Positions 11,719 through 23,978 of a stretch of 64,000 nt of DNA are shown one piece after another (positions within the stretch are counted from its first letter, which is position 1; every line of letters begins with the position of its first letter). The DNA is from Euphorbia lathyris (Eukaryota; Streptophyta; Magnoliopsida; Malpighiales; Euphorbiaceae): assembly GCF_963576675.1 (NCBI RefSeq), contig NC_088911.1, positions 29,992,501 through 30,056,500 on the forward strand, in the 5' to 3' direction. The notes under the pieces are model-generated. The model saw nothing but the letters and a program-made list of their open reading frames with translations. It was not told where the DNA came from and ran no database searches. The position numbers and the translations under genes were made by a program.

Positions 11719-12143
11719 CCTTCTAAGGTTTAATTGAGTAAAATTAAGGCATGCTTGTAATGACTTAGTTCAGTTCTAGACTTTTCAAGATCTAATTCAG
11801 ATGAGCCTTAGTCAGTTTTCAGAAGAGGTCAATGTGTGGAATATGTTTTTACTCAGTTTTGATACATGGTTAGTTTGATATCAGAGTTATGGGAAAACAT
11901 TATCAGGGCAGATGTATCAATTCTAATGTGTACTGAGTATATTCTTTTTTCTTTTGTTTGTTTGTTCAATTAAGATAGATCAGCATAAAGCACAATACGT
12001 AAGTAAGCATCATATAAGATTAGTTAATTTTGAATGAGAGATGCATAAGTATATTGATGGTCAGCAGGACAAAATACGCCAGATAAGGAAAACACAAAAA
12101 AAAAAATACAAGTCAAGAATAAAAACTAGCAAATCTAGCCAAA
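11719..12143 (-). other. S1 3' non-coding region (third gene to RTE insertion)
   Basis: This corresponds to S2 62488-62870 in reverse orientation. It holds no gene. The remaining part of the same region continues at 8411-8548 on the other side of the RTE insertion. Confidence 0.8.
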
Positions 12144-15111
12144 CTATTTCTTCCTATTGACTTGGGCAGGATTGACTTTGCATTTTCCCTTTTGTTGCTG
12201 CTGACTACCAGATGCTCCTCCTGTGTGCTGAGTTTTATCAGCTTGTTCTTTCTCCCCCGTTTTGCCAGCATCGGGCGGAGGAGGAATGAAAGTGTCGTTG
12301 AGAGCAGCACGAGTTAACCTCACGGAATACGCCTTAAGCTTTTTCGTGCTTTCCCGTAGACCATAAAAAACTGGAACACCATCGTCTAAGACAGAACCGG
12401 GAATCCTGACAGAGGCACTGAGCATACTCAAAATATATTCTTGGGATTTGCCTACCCAGGTCATAATGTCAGTCAGCATGGCATAAGCTTGATGAAACAT
12501 CTTGAGCAACACCGAGTCATAAAACTGACGTTGAGCATTCGTGTGGCGCACATGCTTGAAGGTGGCTTGGGAGTATTGTAGCATTCCATTCGTCTTGACT
12601 TGGTCAGTTTCCATTTCTTCCTTACTCAAGTTGAGTAGGCGGACTGCCTCACTTATTTGCTCAATGGAACACTGGGAAGTAGAGGAGATTAACTCACGAG
12701 TTCTTGTCTGCTCAGTATTTAGCTGGGTGAAGAGTTGATGAACCTCAGCGGAGGTTGCATACATTGAGTTCACAGCTGACAGATTGTTGAGTTGACCCTG
12801 AAGAGAGTTCATGTGATTTACCATTGTCAGCTCGAGTTCAGCCAGCTTTACGATAGAATCCTGCTTGGGCTGTTGAGATTGGAGAGATGTCATGACACTC
12901 AGAAGATCCTTAAGACCTTTGATTTCAGTCAGAATCTGAGTGACAAAAGAAAGTTGAGTTGGCTCAACATGTACAGACCCAGCGGCTTCGACACTGGATT
13001 GATGAATATCCTGAAGGAGGGCTTGAGCTGAGTTGATAATGCGGCGCCCAGACTCAGTAGCATGTAAGTACGCGTAGGATTCATCATTTTGTGGCCCAGA
13101 TGCTGGAATTTGCATAGCACCTTGTGTTTGGTGCTGTCCAGAAGCAGATGTGCCAGCAAGGTCAACAACTGGACTTTTATTCAGATTAGGAGCTGACTGG
13201 TTTGCGTTCTGTGTTAACGGAGTTGGAAGAGATTGATCTGCAGAGTTATTCACTTACTCAGTGTCAGCTGGAATTGGAGTTGGAGATTGAGGAATTTCAA
13301 AACTGACTCGAGCATACTTTTCCTACACTGACTCAAGGGTTTGACCAGTAGGAACTTCAAGCACTTTCTTGGTAAGGATTGGATTTTCTATAGTCTTGGG
13401 ATCGGCTTGTTCCTCAGCTTGAGAAATAGAGGCTTGCTTTTTCTGGAGTTTCCTTGGAGAAGGCTCAGTGGGATTGGAGAACAATTTGAATTGCATGTCA
13501 GAGAGATCAGTGATGGGATCCCGTAGAGAAGAATCATCCAGAAGATCAATGACTGGAGATTTATGAGCCTTTTTCTTGAGTCGTCTGAATTTCTTAACCT
13601 TGGGAGGAGAGGGGACATCTTGAATAGAGTCAAGAGATTCAAAAGATGAGTTTAACCCTATGTCAGCATGATCCTTTGCTGTTGGCTTAGCTTGTTCTTC
13701 AACCTGCTCAGCGGCCACTGTTTCATGTTGCTCAACATCTGCTGTCTCCTTAGCATCAAACTGACCTCCGAGATTACCCAACTCTTCTTCATCTTGGTCA
13801 GTGGGGGTTTTCTCAAGATCAATGCCTTGACTTCTCATAAAATACGAGTCTTCAGAGATGACGACGTCAAATGGGGGTGCATCAATAGGGTTCAACCCAG
13901 AGGAGATCTTCTTCTTCTTTTTCAGAGGCTGCTCGGGAGTATCCTCTTTTTCTTCCTCAGGCTCAACTGGCCTTTTGAGATTTTCTGCTATCTTGGGTCC
14001 ATCCTGACCTTGCTTAGCATCAGTTTTCTTTCCTCTTGACATAATTTTCAGCTTCTTCGGAGCTGTGTTAATGTCTCTAGCTGCCTGGTCAGCTTTCCTC
14101 TTTTTATCCTTTCGAGTACGGTCAGCAGGTTTCTTTCCCTTTTTGGCTAGCTCATCTTGACCTCCTTCAACTGCGGCCCCCTTTCCTTTCTTGGGCACTA
14201 TCGGTTGGTCAAAGACCAGACCGAACAGTATTCCAGCTGTAATCTCCGTACCCCAGACATTGATTTCCTCTACTAAGCTTACTTGGTAGTCCTTTAAGAT
14301 TTTGGTAATCAGTGAGCCTAACCTGAGGGTACCAGTACTCCGTTGGAAGGCACCAATGAGAAAGACTGGCATGTTGATTGGTTTGTAGGTCAGCATATGC
14401 CAGATAAAGCATTATTCAAAGTTTGACACTGAGGATGTGGAGTTGACCTTTGGGAAGAGGAAGTTGGTCAGGATGTAATGGGCCATTTTCTGATTCTGAC
14501 GCATAGAAGTGCTAGCAATTTCCCTTACATGTCCGGCGGGCTTGCAAAACTCAGTGGGATATTCGATTTTAGTGTAGTCATTGGTGGTTCTGAGTTTGGC
14601 TCCGCTATTGGTCAGCTTGAGCAATTTGGCGAGATAGGGAGGATTGACAAAAATATCTTTCCCTTGGACCTTTGTGACCATGTAGTCCCTGTCATCATCA
14701 GTGGCTCGCAAACTTCCATAGAATTCTTTTACCTGTTTCGGGTAGGTAGCTTCTCGAATGGAAAATAGCTCGGTCCAGCCATTTTTAGAGATCCATTCGC
14801 AGAATGGTTTCTCAGCGTCTACAAATCCCTTAGAAAACCAGCGTGAATGATCAACTTTGTAGCCCCTGACACTGCTGTAGACCAGTGAGTAAGTTCGCTC
14901 CATTGGTTTCTTCCCCTTATCCTTTTTCTGTTTCTTTCTTGACGAAGTTGCAAGGTCAGCGTGGGGGTTCTTGCTTGGAGTTTGGTCATGATGACCGTGT
15001 TCTTGAGACTTAGGGAGTCTTGTTATATTCCTGCTGAGCAAGAGATTTAGGGTTTTCATCGGAGTGGTCGTCGTCGTAACCGGCACCGGAGATATTCTGA
15101 GAATCCGACAT
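12144..15111 (-). pseudogene. S1 third gene ('envelope-like'), broken
   Basis: This is the extra gene downstream of pol that marks Sireviruses, about 990 codons in the undamaged state. The start is the ATG at 15111 (MSDSQNIS). The N-terminal ~230 residues hold the motif series SRWFSKGF, NGWTELFS, NPPYLAKLLKL and KMAHYILTN, resembling the 'putative plant transposon protein' group. A lysine-rich centre follows (possible nuclear signal near KKKKK), then an acidic and glutamine-rich section and a C-terminal helical, likely coiled-coil part (LSVMTSLQSQQ...VAELELTM region). Breaks are a frameshift near 15030 and in-frame stops at 14412, 13323 and about 13250. I see no clear signal peptide or membrane span, so 'envelope' is only the traditional family label. 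Confidence 0.85.
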
Positions 15112-15642
15112 GATTTCCAGAGATTTTTGAGAGGTTTGGGATTTTTAGATAGAGAGAGTTTGAGTGGCAGAAATTCTAAGTGTAAAGAGGTAGAAGTGGG
15201 AATTCATTCACTATTTATAGGGATGTCGAATTGATCTGAATCATTGAGGTGGCGGTTTTGACCTCGAGATAATCAACCGACAATGATTCTGGCATTTATG
15301 ACACAATCGGCGCATGTGTTTTCTAATTATTACGCTTACGTCATCCTAGGTGGCTATTTAATTCGCGTGCTAGCATTAATTGTGCAACAGATCTTTACTC
15401 AACGTTTAGGAATTTTGAACGTTTGGTATTCTGAGTAGTCAGTTTTACGTAGAGACTTATTCGTGTGCTTAGTAGCTCAGCTTAAGATAATCACTCAGTA
15501 TGTAAGTTTAGTCAGCATAAAGTGATTTTATGATATTCGTATTAGCTCAGTTTGAGTAAGTTACTTAGCATGCAATAGCTACTAATTTAGCACAAATTAC
15601 TCAGCATGGTAATCACTCATCATTCAATTTAAACATAGAATT
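15112..15642 (-). other. S1 spacer between pol and third gene, with repeated CTCAG motifs
   Basis: No gene. The spacer contains many short copies of the sense motif GCTGAGT/TTGAGT (plus-strand ACTCAGC and similar), roughly one every 30 bases between 15420 and 15620. The matching S2 spacer (31313-31821) shows the same. Confidence 0.7.
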
Positions 15643-18600
15643 TTATTGAAGAGGATTAGACATACCGATATCTTCCCTTAGTATGTTGAATTGCTCACGA
15701 GCCAGAGGCTTTATAAAGATATCTGCAAGTTGTTCATCTGTTGGAACATAAGTCAGCTTGATCTCACCCTTGAGTACGTGATCTCTGATGAAGTGATGCC
15801 TTATGCTGACATGCTTCATCCTGCTGTGTTGGATTGGATTTTTGGATAGGTCAATGGCACTCTTGTTGTCACATTTAACCTCTATTGTTTCCGTTTTGAC
15901 TCCATAATCCTCTAGCTATTGCTTAATCCATAGGACTTGAGCCACACAGCTTCCAGTAGCAATGTACTCGGCTTCAGTTGTTGACAGGGCCTCTGACGAT
16001 TGCTTCTTGCTGAACCAAGATACTAGACAACTTCCTAGGAAGTGACATCCTCCTGAAGTGCTCTTACGTTCTAGCCTATCTCGTCTATAGTCAGCGTCAA
16101 TGTATCCAATGAGTGTGAAGTCATTTGAATTTGGATACCATAAACCTACATTAACTGAGCTCTACAAATATCTGAAAATTCTTTTTACAGCTATAAGATG
16201 AGATTCTCTGGGGTCAGCTTGATATCTTACGCAATAACACACTGAGTAGTGAATGTCAGGTCTACTAGCAGTAAGATAGAGTAAAGAGCCTATCATACCT
16301 CGATATAACTTGCTATCCACTGACTTACCTTTTTCGTCAGCACAAAGGACAGTGCCAGTACCCATAGGGGTTGATATGGGCTTGCATTCTTCCATATCGA
16401 ATTTTTTCAACATTTCTTTAGCGTATTTGGACTGACTGATGAAGATGTCGTTCTTCCCTTGCTTGATTGTAAACCAAGGAAGAAGTTGAGTTCACCCATC
16501 ATGGACATTTCGAACTCAGTTTGCATCTGTTTACTAAATTCTTTGCACATAGATTCGTCAGTAGCACCAAAGATTATGTCATCTACGTAAATTTGTGCTA
16601 CTAGGGTATTTTTACCCTTTTTCTTAATGAACAAGGTTGTGTGAGCTTTGCCTCTGACATAATTCCTGGTCAGCAGGAAGTTGGTCAACCTCTCATACCA
16701 AGCTCTTGGAGCTTGCTTCAAGCCATATAAGGCCTTCTTGAGTTTATAAACGTGGTTTGGAAATTTTGGATCTTCAAACCCTGGAGGCTGACTAACATAT
16801 ACCTCTTCGTTTATAAAACCATTAAGAAAATCACTTTTAACATCCATTTGATATAATTTAAAGTTCATATAGCTAGCATATGCACATAATATACGTATAG
16901 CTTCTAACCTAGCAACGGGAGCAAAGGTCTCACCATAATCAATGCCCTCTTGCTGACTATAGCCTTGGGCTACAAGTCGGGCTTTGTTTCTGACCACATT
17001 GCCTTGCTCATCTAGTTTATTTCTAAAGACCCACTTAGTTCCTATGGTCTTTTGATTCCTAGGTTTTGGTACTAAATCCCATACCTCATTTCTTTTGAAT
17101 TGATCAAGCTCTTCTTGCATAGCATTGATCCAGAATTCGTCGTGCTCAACATCGGTGAAGTTCTTTGGTTCATAGACTGAGACGAACGCAACATTACTGA
17201 GATATTTTCTAAGCTGATCTCTCGTCATCAGCTTGTTTTCAGCAGCATCAAGAATGGACTTCTCCGAGTGTCCTCTTGGAATTTTGACTTCTTTAGGTAA
17301 TGTTGAGTTGTCTAGAATAGGTGTTTCTACAATATCTACGGGAGTAGATTGGTCAGCAAAGGTAATTTCGGTTTCATTTTTACCTTTGGTCAACCCTTGT
17401 AATGATGACTCAGCGGCTCTTGTTTGGTCAGCCGAGGCTGAGCTTGGTTCATCTTCGGTGGGCTGAGTTGTCTTTCTTGCAGGGTCAGTTTCATCGAACT
17501 CTATATGGACAGACTCTTCTACAACTTAAGATCGTTTATTATATACCCTATATGCTTTACTGTTAGTTGAGTACCCTAAAAAGATCACTTCGTCAGCTTT
17601 AGCATCAAATTTTGCAAGGTTATCTTTTGTATTGAGTATAAAACATTTACACCCAAAAGCACGAAAGTAGCCAATGTTGGGCTTTCGTCCTTTCCAAAGT
17701 TCATATGGGGTTTTGTTGAGTATAGGTCTAACTAAAGCCCTATTCAGTATGTAACATGCTGTGTGGACAGCTTCACCCCAGAAATACTTTGGAAGTCTAT
17801 TTTCGCTCAGCATTGTCCTAGCAATTTCAACTATTGTTCTGTTCTTCCTATCAACAACCCCATTTTGTTGAGGTGTCCTAGGAGCAGAAAAGTTATGGTC
17901 AATGCCACTGACTTCGCAGAATTCATCAAACTGTTGGTTTTTGAATTCTCCGCCATTGTCACTTCTAATATGAGGTACTTTTAGGTCTTTGTCATTTTCA
18001 AGCTTTTTAATTAACATTGTGAACATCTCAAAAGTTTCATCCTTGCTACTCAGCAAGATGATCCAAATATACCGAGAGAAATCATCTACAATGACTAAGG
18101 AGAATTTCTTACCGCCCAAGCTGAGTGGCTGGACAGGTCCGAAAAGGTCCAAATGTAGTAATTCAAATGGTCTTTTGGTTGAGACAATGTTTTTACTTTG
18201 AAAAGACTTTTTCGTTTGTTTACCTTGCTGACAAGCATTACATAATTGATCTTTTTCAAATTTCAATTTGGGCAGTCCCTCAACTAATTGCTTTCTAGCT
18301 AATTTGGTAAGGAGGGCCATGCTTACATGACCAAGTCTCCTATGCCATAGCCAGGAGTTATCCTCTTTAGACACTAAGCATATATTTTTTGAAAAATGTT
18401 TTTCTAAACTCAACATATATACATTGTCAACACGAGGGGCAGTTAAAATCAAATTGTTTGTTTTTCCCTCGAGTATCCGACACTGAGTAGCATCAAATAC
18501 AACCTGTCTACCACTGTCACACAGCTGAGCTACGCTCAATAGATTGTATTTGAGACCCTTAACTAAGGAGACTGACTCAATAGTGGGATTACCTCCGATA

Positions 18601-18770
18601 GTACCTGATTCTACTATCTTTCCCTTTTTATTGTCTCCAAAGCTTACGTTTCCACCTCGTTTAAGCTCAAGTGTGATGAACTGAGTTTCATCCCCAGTCA
18701 TGTGCCTCGAGCATGCGCTATCAATATACCATAGTTTCGATTTCTCCATGCATCTCAGGCTCATCTGCAT
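15643..18770 (-). pseudogene. pol: S1 pol: protease, integrase, RT, RNase H (broken)
   Basis: The frame begins ATGCAG at 18770, six bases after the gag stop. Order: protease (WYIDSACSRHMTG), integrase zinc region (HRRLGH...CNACQQGK), catalytic aspartates in HLDLFGP and RSDNGGEF, reverse transcriptase ([20 protein letters not shown]), and RNase H (LSTTEAEYIA, DNKSAIDLSKNP). The third integrase catalytic residue is Asp (NGVVDRKN) where S2 and the family have Glu. Breaks are a stop at 17526-17528, a one-base deletion near 16470, and stops near 16160 and 15920. The end is the TAA at 15643-15645. The order protease-integrase-RT-RNase H is diagnostic of Ty1/copia. Confidence 0.93.
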
Positions 18771-18776
18771 TTTAAA

Positions 18777-20559
18777 CTATTCATCTTTAGGTACCCAATT
18801 CTTTTTGGGTCCTCGTTTGTTAGCATAAACATGTGCAAAATCAAGTTTTAATTTGTGACGACATACTTTTATGGTGTGGCCTTGTTTACCACAGAAGTCA
18901 CAATGAGTTACCCTTTTAGGGTGACTTTGTTTTTGGTCAGCACCATTGTGCTGAGCATGCCAACATACCTTAGTGGTATGTCCTTTCTTTCCGCAGAAGT
19001 CACATTGGACAATCCGCTTGTTATACCAACACACATCTGTTGTGTGTCCCCTTTTTCCACAACAGTCACACTGAGTGAACTGTCTGCGCTGGCCAGTACC
19101 TGAGTACTCAGCATGGGATTTGGTTGAACCTTTTATTTGGTTCTGTAGGTTTGTGACATCCTTTCTCAGTTTCTTTGAATCTGATTGGACCTCCGAGACA
19201 AACTTGTGCATAATTTCTATGTTTCTATGCAAAGTTGAGTTGTCTTGGAGAAGATATCGAAGGTCACTAAGTTTGCCCTCTTCGATCTCGTTACATCGCC
19301 TGCTGAATGCCTTTATTTTCTTGTTACACTTTTTAGTCAGTGTATATAAATCACTCAGGGCGTTAATCATTTCATTTCTAAGCAAGTGTAAGGATGTTAC
19401 CTCATTTGAGTACTCCTCATGTTCAGATTCTTCAAAGAGGTCAGCTTGCTCAGATCGAGTGTGGTCAGCAGTGTCATTGGCCATGAAGCATATGTTTGCT
19501 GACTCGGTGGCATCAACTTCAGATGATGTTGACTCATCGCTGTCACTCCATGTGGCCACCATTGCCTTTTTGCTTCCCTTCTTTTCTTTCTTCAGATTAG
19601 GGCAGCTTGACTTAATGTGCCCAGTTTGATGGCACTCAAAGCATGTGACGGGCTTGGAGCTGTCCTTTTTGTATTTGTCACTGGACTCAGCTTTGTACCT
19701 ATCGCCTCTTCTGAATGGCCTCTTGCTGTTCTTTTCATTTTCTCTGAACAGCTTCTTCATCTTCCTTGTGAACATGGCCATTTCCTCATCATCCGATGAG
19801 TCAGCTTCGGTTGAGTCAGCTTTCATGACAAGTGATTTTTGTTTCTTGTCTTCTGACTTTTCTTTTGCTTCAAAATTTTTCATAGAGATCTCATGAGTCA
19901 GCAGAGATCCGATCAGCTCGTCGTATTTATATGTGGTCAAGTCTTGAGCTTCCTCCACGGCAGTTTTCTTAGCTTGCCAGCTCTTGGGTAAGCTTCTCAG
20001 GATTTTCTTCACCTGCTCTTCTTCAGTGAAGTTCTTGCCGAGCCTCTTTAGCTCATTTATGATGTTGGTGAATCTAGCGTTCATTCCAGAGATGTCCTCA
20101 TTATCGTTCATCTCGAACAGCTCGTATAATCTCATATGTTGGTTCACCTTTGATTCCTTGACCTTGCTTGTACCTTCATAGGTTACTTCAAGCTTTTTCC
20201 AAATCTCCTGTGCTGACTCGCAACCTGAAATCTTATTGTATTCTACAGCGTCCAGCTCACAGTGAAGCATATTAATAGCCGAAGCATTATTTTGTAGTTT
20301 CTTAAGGTCATCTTCTGACCACTCAGTTTCACTCTTGACAATTTTCTCATTTGTCAACAGTTTTATAAGGCACATATGGGCCTTGAACTATTGCAAGCCA
20401 TGCACTCATGTTTGTGGCTTGAATAAAGTTCTTCATCCTATTCTTCCAGAACGTATAATTAGATCCAAAGAATAGGGGAGGCCGACTAATTGATAATCCC
20501 TCAGGGAGTATCTGTGTTGTTTGGTTTCCTGGAAGGAAACAAGTGCTGTTCTCAGCCAT
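18777..20559 (-). pseudogene. gag: S1 gag with UBN2 domain and four zinc knuckles (one frameshift)
   Basis: The start is ATG at 20559 (MAENSTCFLPGNQ), 62 bases after the 5' LTR. A one-base insertion near 20355 (after YKTVDK) shifts the frame; the rest is open to the stop at 18777-18779. The central part is a copia UBN2 gag domain (SAQEIWKKLEVTYEG, LRSLPKSW). A conventional CCHC knuckle (CFECHQTGHIKSSC) follows, then about 200 residues of acidic and helical sequence. Three closely similar knuckles then follow in a row (CDCCGKRGHTTDVC, CDFCGKKGHTTKVC, CDFCGKQGHTIKVC). The protein would form the particle and bind RNA. A single TAG separates it, in frame, from pol. Confidence 0.92.
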
Positions 20560-20609
20560 TTATCGGGATGAGCTCAAGATAGTTATATCTTTGAGTAGTG
20601 AGCTATTTG

Positions 20610-20621
20610 GCTCTGATACCA
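20610..20621 (-). promoter_or_regulatory. S1 primer-binding site (initiator tRNA-Met)
   Basis: On the minus strand TGGTATCAGAGC follows the 5' LTR after two bases. It is complementary to the 3' end of plant initiator tRNA-Met, the usual copia minus-strand primer. Confidence 0.95.
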
Positions 20622-20623
20622 CT

Positions 20624-22129
20624 TGTTGGTCCCTTGTGATTAGTTCCAAAGGGGGGGGGGGGGGGTAGGAACTAATGTAACTTTTTCGCTTTAATTGCGC
20701 TGACTTAATTTAATTCTTTGAGTTTCGCAACTCAGTTTTGGTCAGCGTGGCCGAGTGAGGTGTAAGACAGCTTTAGTCAAATACTGAGTAGAACTGTTTT
20801 ACTTGTGAGTTGGGAAATGACACGTTTGTGGTCAGCTTCCAACTCAACACTCTGATTTACTCAGTGTCAGCTTAAGCAATTTATATACTGAGTAAATATA
20901 GCAAGCAACACATGCAGATATATATTGAAGGAGAGTTAGAAATTACTTAGCACGACTTATCCTGGTTCGGCCTCTCCGCCTACGTCCAGTCCCGAGAATC
21001 CCTCTGGGCTTTTTAAATCCAATACTGAGCTCTTTAAAGGTAGAGCGCAAACCGTTTACAAGGCAGTTGAATATGCAAGAGTACCGTCCTCTATTCGTCT
21101 ACTCAACTCCACTAAGTGTTACAACCCAGCACTTAGATTTTGTCTACCATTGAGTACCAAACCGAGTACTCAGTACACTCTCTCAATACTATGATTGATA
21201 CAAGATTGTTCTCTTTCAGACAAAGAACACTTTAGATGATTACAAAGAAAATCACTCTAGCATTTACACAGATATGGAAGTTTGGTGTAAGATCTCTTTC
21301 TTGTATTGATGTGCTTTTGTATGTATGCTCTTATTCTCTTTTTGTTTTCACAATCGGCAAAGGATCCAAGAAGTATACTTGTCCTTTTATAGTTGTATTC
21401 TGAAGACTTGTTTATTTGAATTCTACATTTGTCCGTTGAATCCAAACGGCTCCTTTTTGCGACAAGGCTCTGGTCAGCTTCAGATTTGCAGGCCAATCCT
21501 GTCGTCTGAGTTCCGCAGGCGTCAGGTTTGTCTTCTTCTCACAGGTTTCATCTTTTTGTGCCAGTTTGTCTTTTAGCAAAAGAACAGTTGACCCATTCAT
21601 CTTGAAATTGGCTTTTGCGTAATTCCAAGGTTTCTATTATTGGTGCAGACAGTTGTCGGATCTTGTCTTTTAGCAAACGGATCATTTGCGCTGTCCTGAG
21701 GATCACTCAGCTTGACTTTGATAGCCGTTGTCTATCTTTGTTGCCAATTCCGACACTGAGTTCTCTTTTACTCAGCTTCCATGGTCAGCTTCGTTCTGCA
21801 AGACACAATTCTCAAGAAGACTTCTTTACTTTTGATACCGAGTTCCGTTCCACTTAGCATCGTTGATTAGCTTGATCTTTTAGCTTCTGTTCTGAAGATG
21901 ACTTATCTTCTATCACGCTGAGTTATACTCCACTCAGCTTGTGCTGTTTTCTCATGCTGTCTTCGTCCTGTCTTACTTTTTATTTCTATTTCCATTTATA
22001 TTTATACTCAATATTGAACAAACATATTAGTACAATTAAATCAAAGCACTTAAATTTAATTGTCCCTTAATCATGGATTAACTTAAATAATTTTGTCAAA
22101 TCAAAATCATGTGGAAAGGTGTTTCAACA
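20624..22129 (-). repeat. S1 5' LTR
   Basis: 1,506 bp, TGTTGG...CAACA. The sense-strand TATA box (TATAAAAG) is at about 21384-21391 on the minus strand. Imperfect tandem repeats carrying GCTGAGT lie in the U3 part near 21750-21940. Confidence 0.95.
20639..20676 (-). other. U5 inverted repeat with homopolymer loop
   Basis: Perfect 9-bp arms ATTAGTTCC (20639-20647) and GGAACTAAT (20668-20676) enclose 15 G on the plus strand, so C on the transcript. It lies 15 bases inside the LTR end and next to the primer-binding site. The 3' LTR has the same arms with 10 G (6910-6943), and S2 has 11 C (26316-26346) with the second arm truncated. Confidence 0.75.
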
Positions 22130-22160
22130 TCAGCCATTCTCGAATAGCTCTTACTTTCTC

Positions 22161-23978
22161 TGTCAGAAAATAGGCAAACGGGGCGCAGCACACATATAAA
22201 ATATTTTACCTATTTCCTTTAACCAATGATCTGTTAATCGTTATTTCATATCAAAGAGGGATAAAAGCATGTACCTTTATAAAGAACTATCTACCGTTTC
22301 TAGAGATGTTCCCACACGGAAATCAACTGTCTTTCCAAGAACACAAAAACAAACAAAAATAAAATGATTAGTAATCAATCGTTGAATAGCACCAAAAAGA
22401 TTGCCTCTAAAGGAATCAACACGAGATCAAAGAGAGAAGACGAGAATAATAATTAGTCAGGTGGAGTCGGAAGAATTTCTTGCTCTCTAATATGCCATGG
22501 CCGAATTCTATGTACTGGCGGGTATATATAGTTTTTATTTTATTCCAAACCCTATTAGGATTAGTTTAAAACACTTAATTAGAATCTCATTCTAATTAGG
22601 ATTATCAATTAGATAAGTGGGATAAGTTATCATATTATCTATATCTATATCTCATATAAATATAAACATTATCGCTAATCAAATTAGATAACTTATCTTT
22701 AGGTTAGGATAATATTAATTAGATATTTAATCACATTAAAATTCTAATTAAACTTTATCCTATAATTGATTTAACTATAATTATAATCTAATTACAATTA
22801 TCTAAATAAATTCATTATTCCTACTTAATATATATACATACAAATTTCAGCCTATTCAATACTCCATCCTATAATTACCATTTCGCCCTTCCAGTTTCAA
22901 GTCTCATTTGTGACCCAATAAGTTCTTATTACTACTAGCCGTATAAGTCATTGAATTAATTTCTCCAAATTATATTCAACCGATTGTATAACGGAATGAG
23001 TGTGCGGACTGTGAATAGCAGAACCGTAAACATTCCCCCAGAGTAATAAGAAGGCAGGTTGATTCTATCGTTTATCTTTCTGTATTAGTTCCAGTATAAT
23101 TCGATCCTTCATCAGTTATATCCTTAAATGAATCTGTAACTATGGATTATATCAAGTTACATATAATGAGACATTTGTTTTACTTATTCAGGTAGAATTA
23201 ACTCTGAATAGATAGGTTAAGTGAAATCTCCATTTCAAATTTTAACTCTATCACCTTGCAAGAATTTCAAGTTAATTCTCCATAAGAGGCTCATAGATAT
23301 ATCTCCCATTTATCAGGAGTGACGAATGCTCAATCCAATATTAACTATCCCACAATTACTTTATGTGATACCCAACGCCTGACGCACACACCCCAGGATC
23401 ATTCCTATTATGGATTGTGATTGCATAGAGTCAAAGTATCACACTCCATAATCCAGAATCACTAATTAATATTTATTTGAGCCTGAGGGTTACTTATACC
23501 TACTAATACCATTTGAGACAAACATGTGACATAGGATAAATCTATCCATCTTATTATGTCAAGTCGGGTCCTCAATCCTAATGAACTCCTTCACCGGATC
23601 CATGTAAGTGTCTAGATATCTCCATATCTGAAGCTTATGAGATCAGCTCTCTGTTTATAACAGAAGACATTATTACATGCAAGTCTCAACAGCATTAGGT
23701 TAACCCCTTAAGCATATTGCTTGACTTGGAGTGGTTTTAAGTTTATTAGTTTATCATAAAGTTTAGTCTCATTTCATGCTTGTATGAACACTTTATAATC
23801 ACTTTAAATAAACTTTGGAATTTCTTTTTATTTAACTTAATTAGTTCTTAATAAAAGATGAATGCCTTTATATAGTTTAAACATACTATATTTTATTAAA
23901 ACAAATGATTAAAGGAACAATTCATTTACAAGTATTTATTTCATAAAATAATTGTCTATAGGACATAAAACCCCAATA
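22161..23978 (-). repeat. Solo Ty1/copia-type LTR inside gypsy-A
   Basis: The sequence starts TGTCAG and ends CCCCAATA on the plus strand. On the minus strand it opens with a GGGGTTTTATGTCCTATAG stretch, a form I recognise from copia LTRs. A TATA box (CTATATATACCCGCC) near 22520-22535 sits in the right place for transcription on the minus strand. Both sides run straight into gypsy-A pol coding sequence, with no internal region, so this is a solo LTR of about 1.8 kb. The flanking 5-mers (TTCTC at 22156-22160, TTCAT just right of the end) only roughly match, so the insertion is probably old. Confidence 0.75.

Larger units (their letters stand above)
6895..22129 (-). mobile_element. Sirevirus-type Ty1/copia retrotransposon S1, complete but mutated
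   Basis: Two directly repeated LTRs (6895-8396 and 20624-22129) enclose an internal region read on the minus strand. The 5-bp target duplication TCAGC is present on both sides (6890-6894 and 22130-22134). Removing the element restores the gypsy-A reading frame around the word REWLTPTNVG, which fixes both ends. Gene order is gag, pol, then a third 'envelope-like' gene, typical of Sireviruses. The primer-binding site matches initiator tRNA-Met. The LTRs differ by a few percent by eye, plus a different G-run length. An RTE element sits in the 3' non-coding part. All three genes carry stops or frameshifts, so the element is dead. Confidence 0.96.

Noticed and set aside
12144..15111. True envelope glycoprotein
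   Set aside because: No signal peptide, membrane span or cleavage site could be seen; the traditional 'envelope-like' label is not functional evidence.
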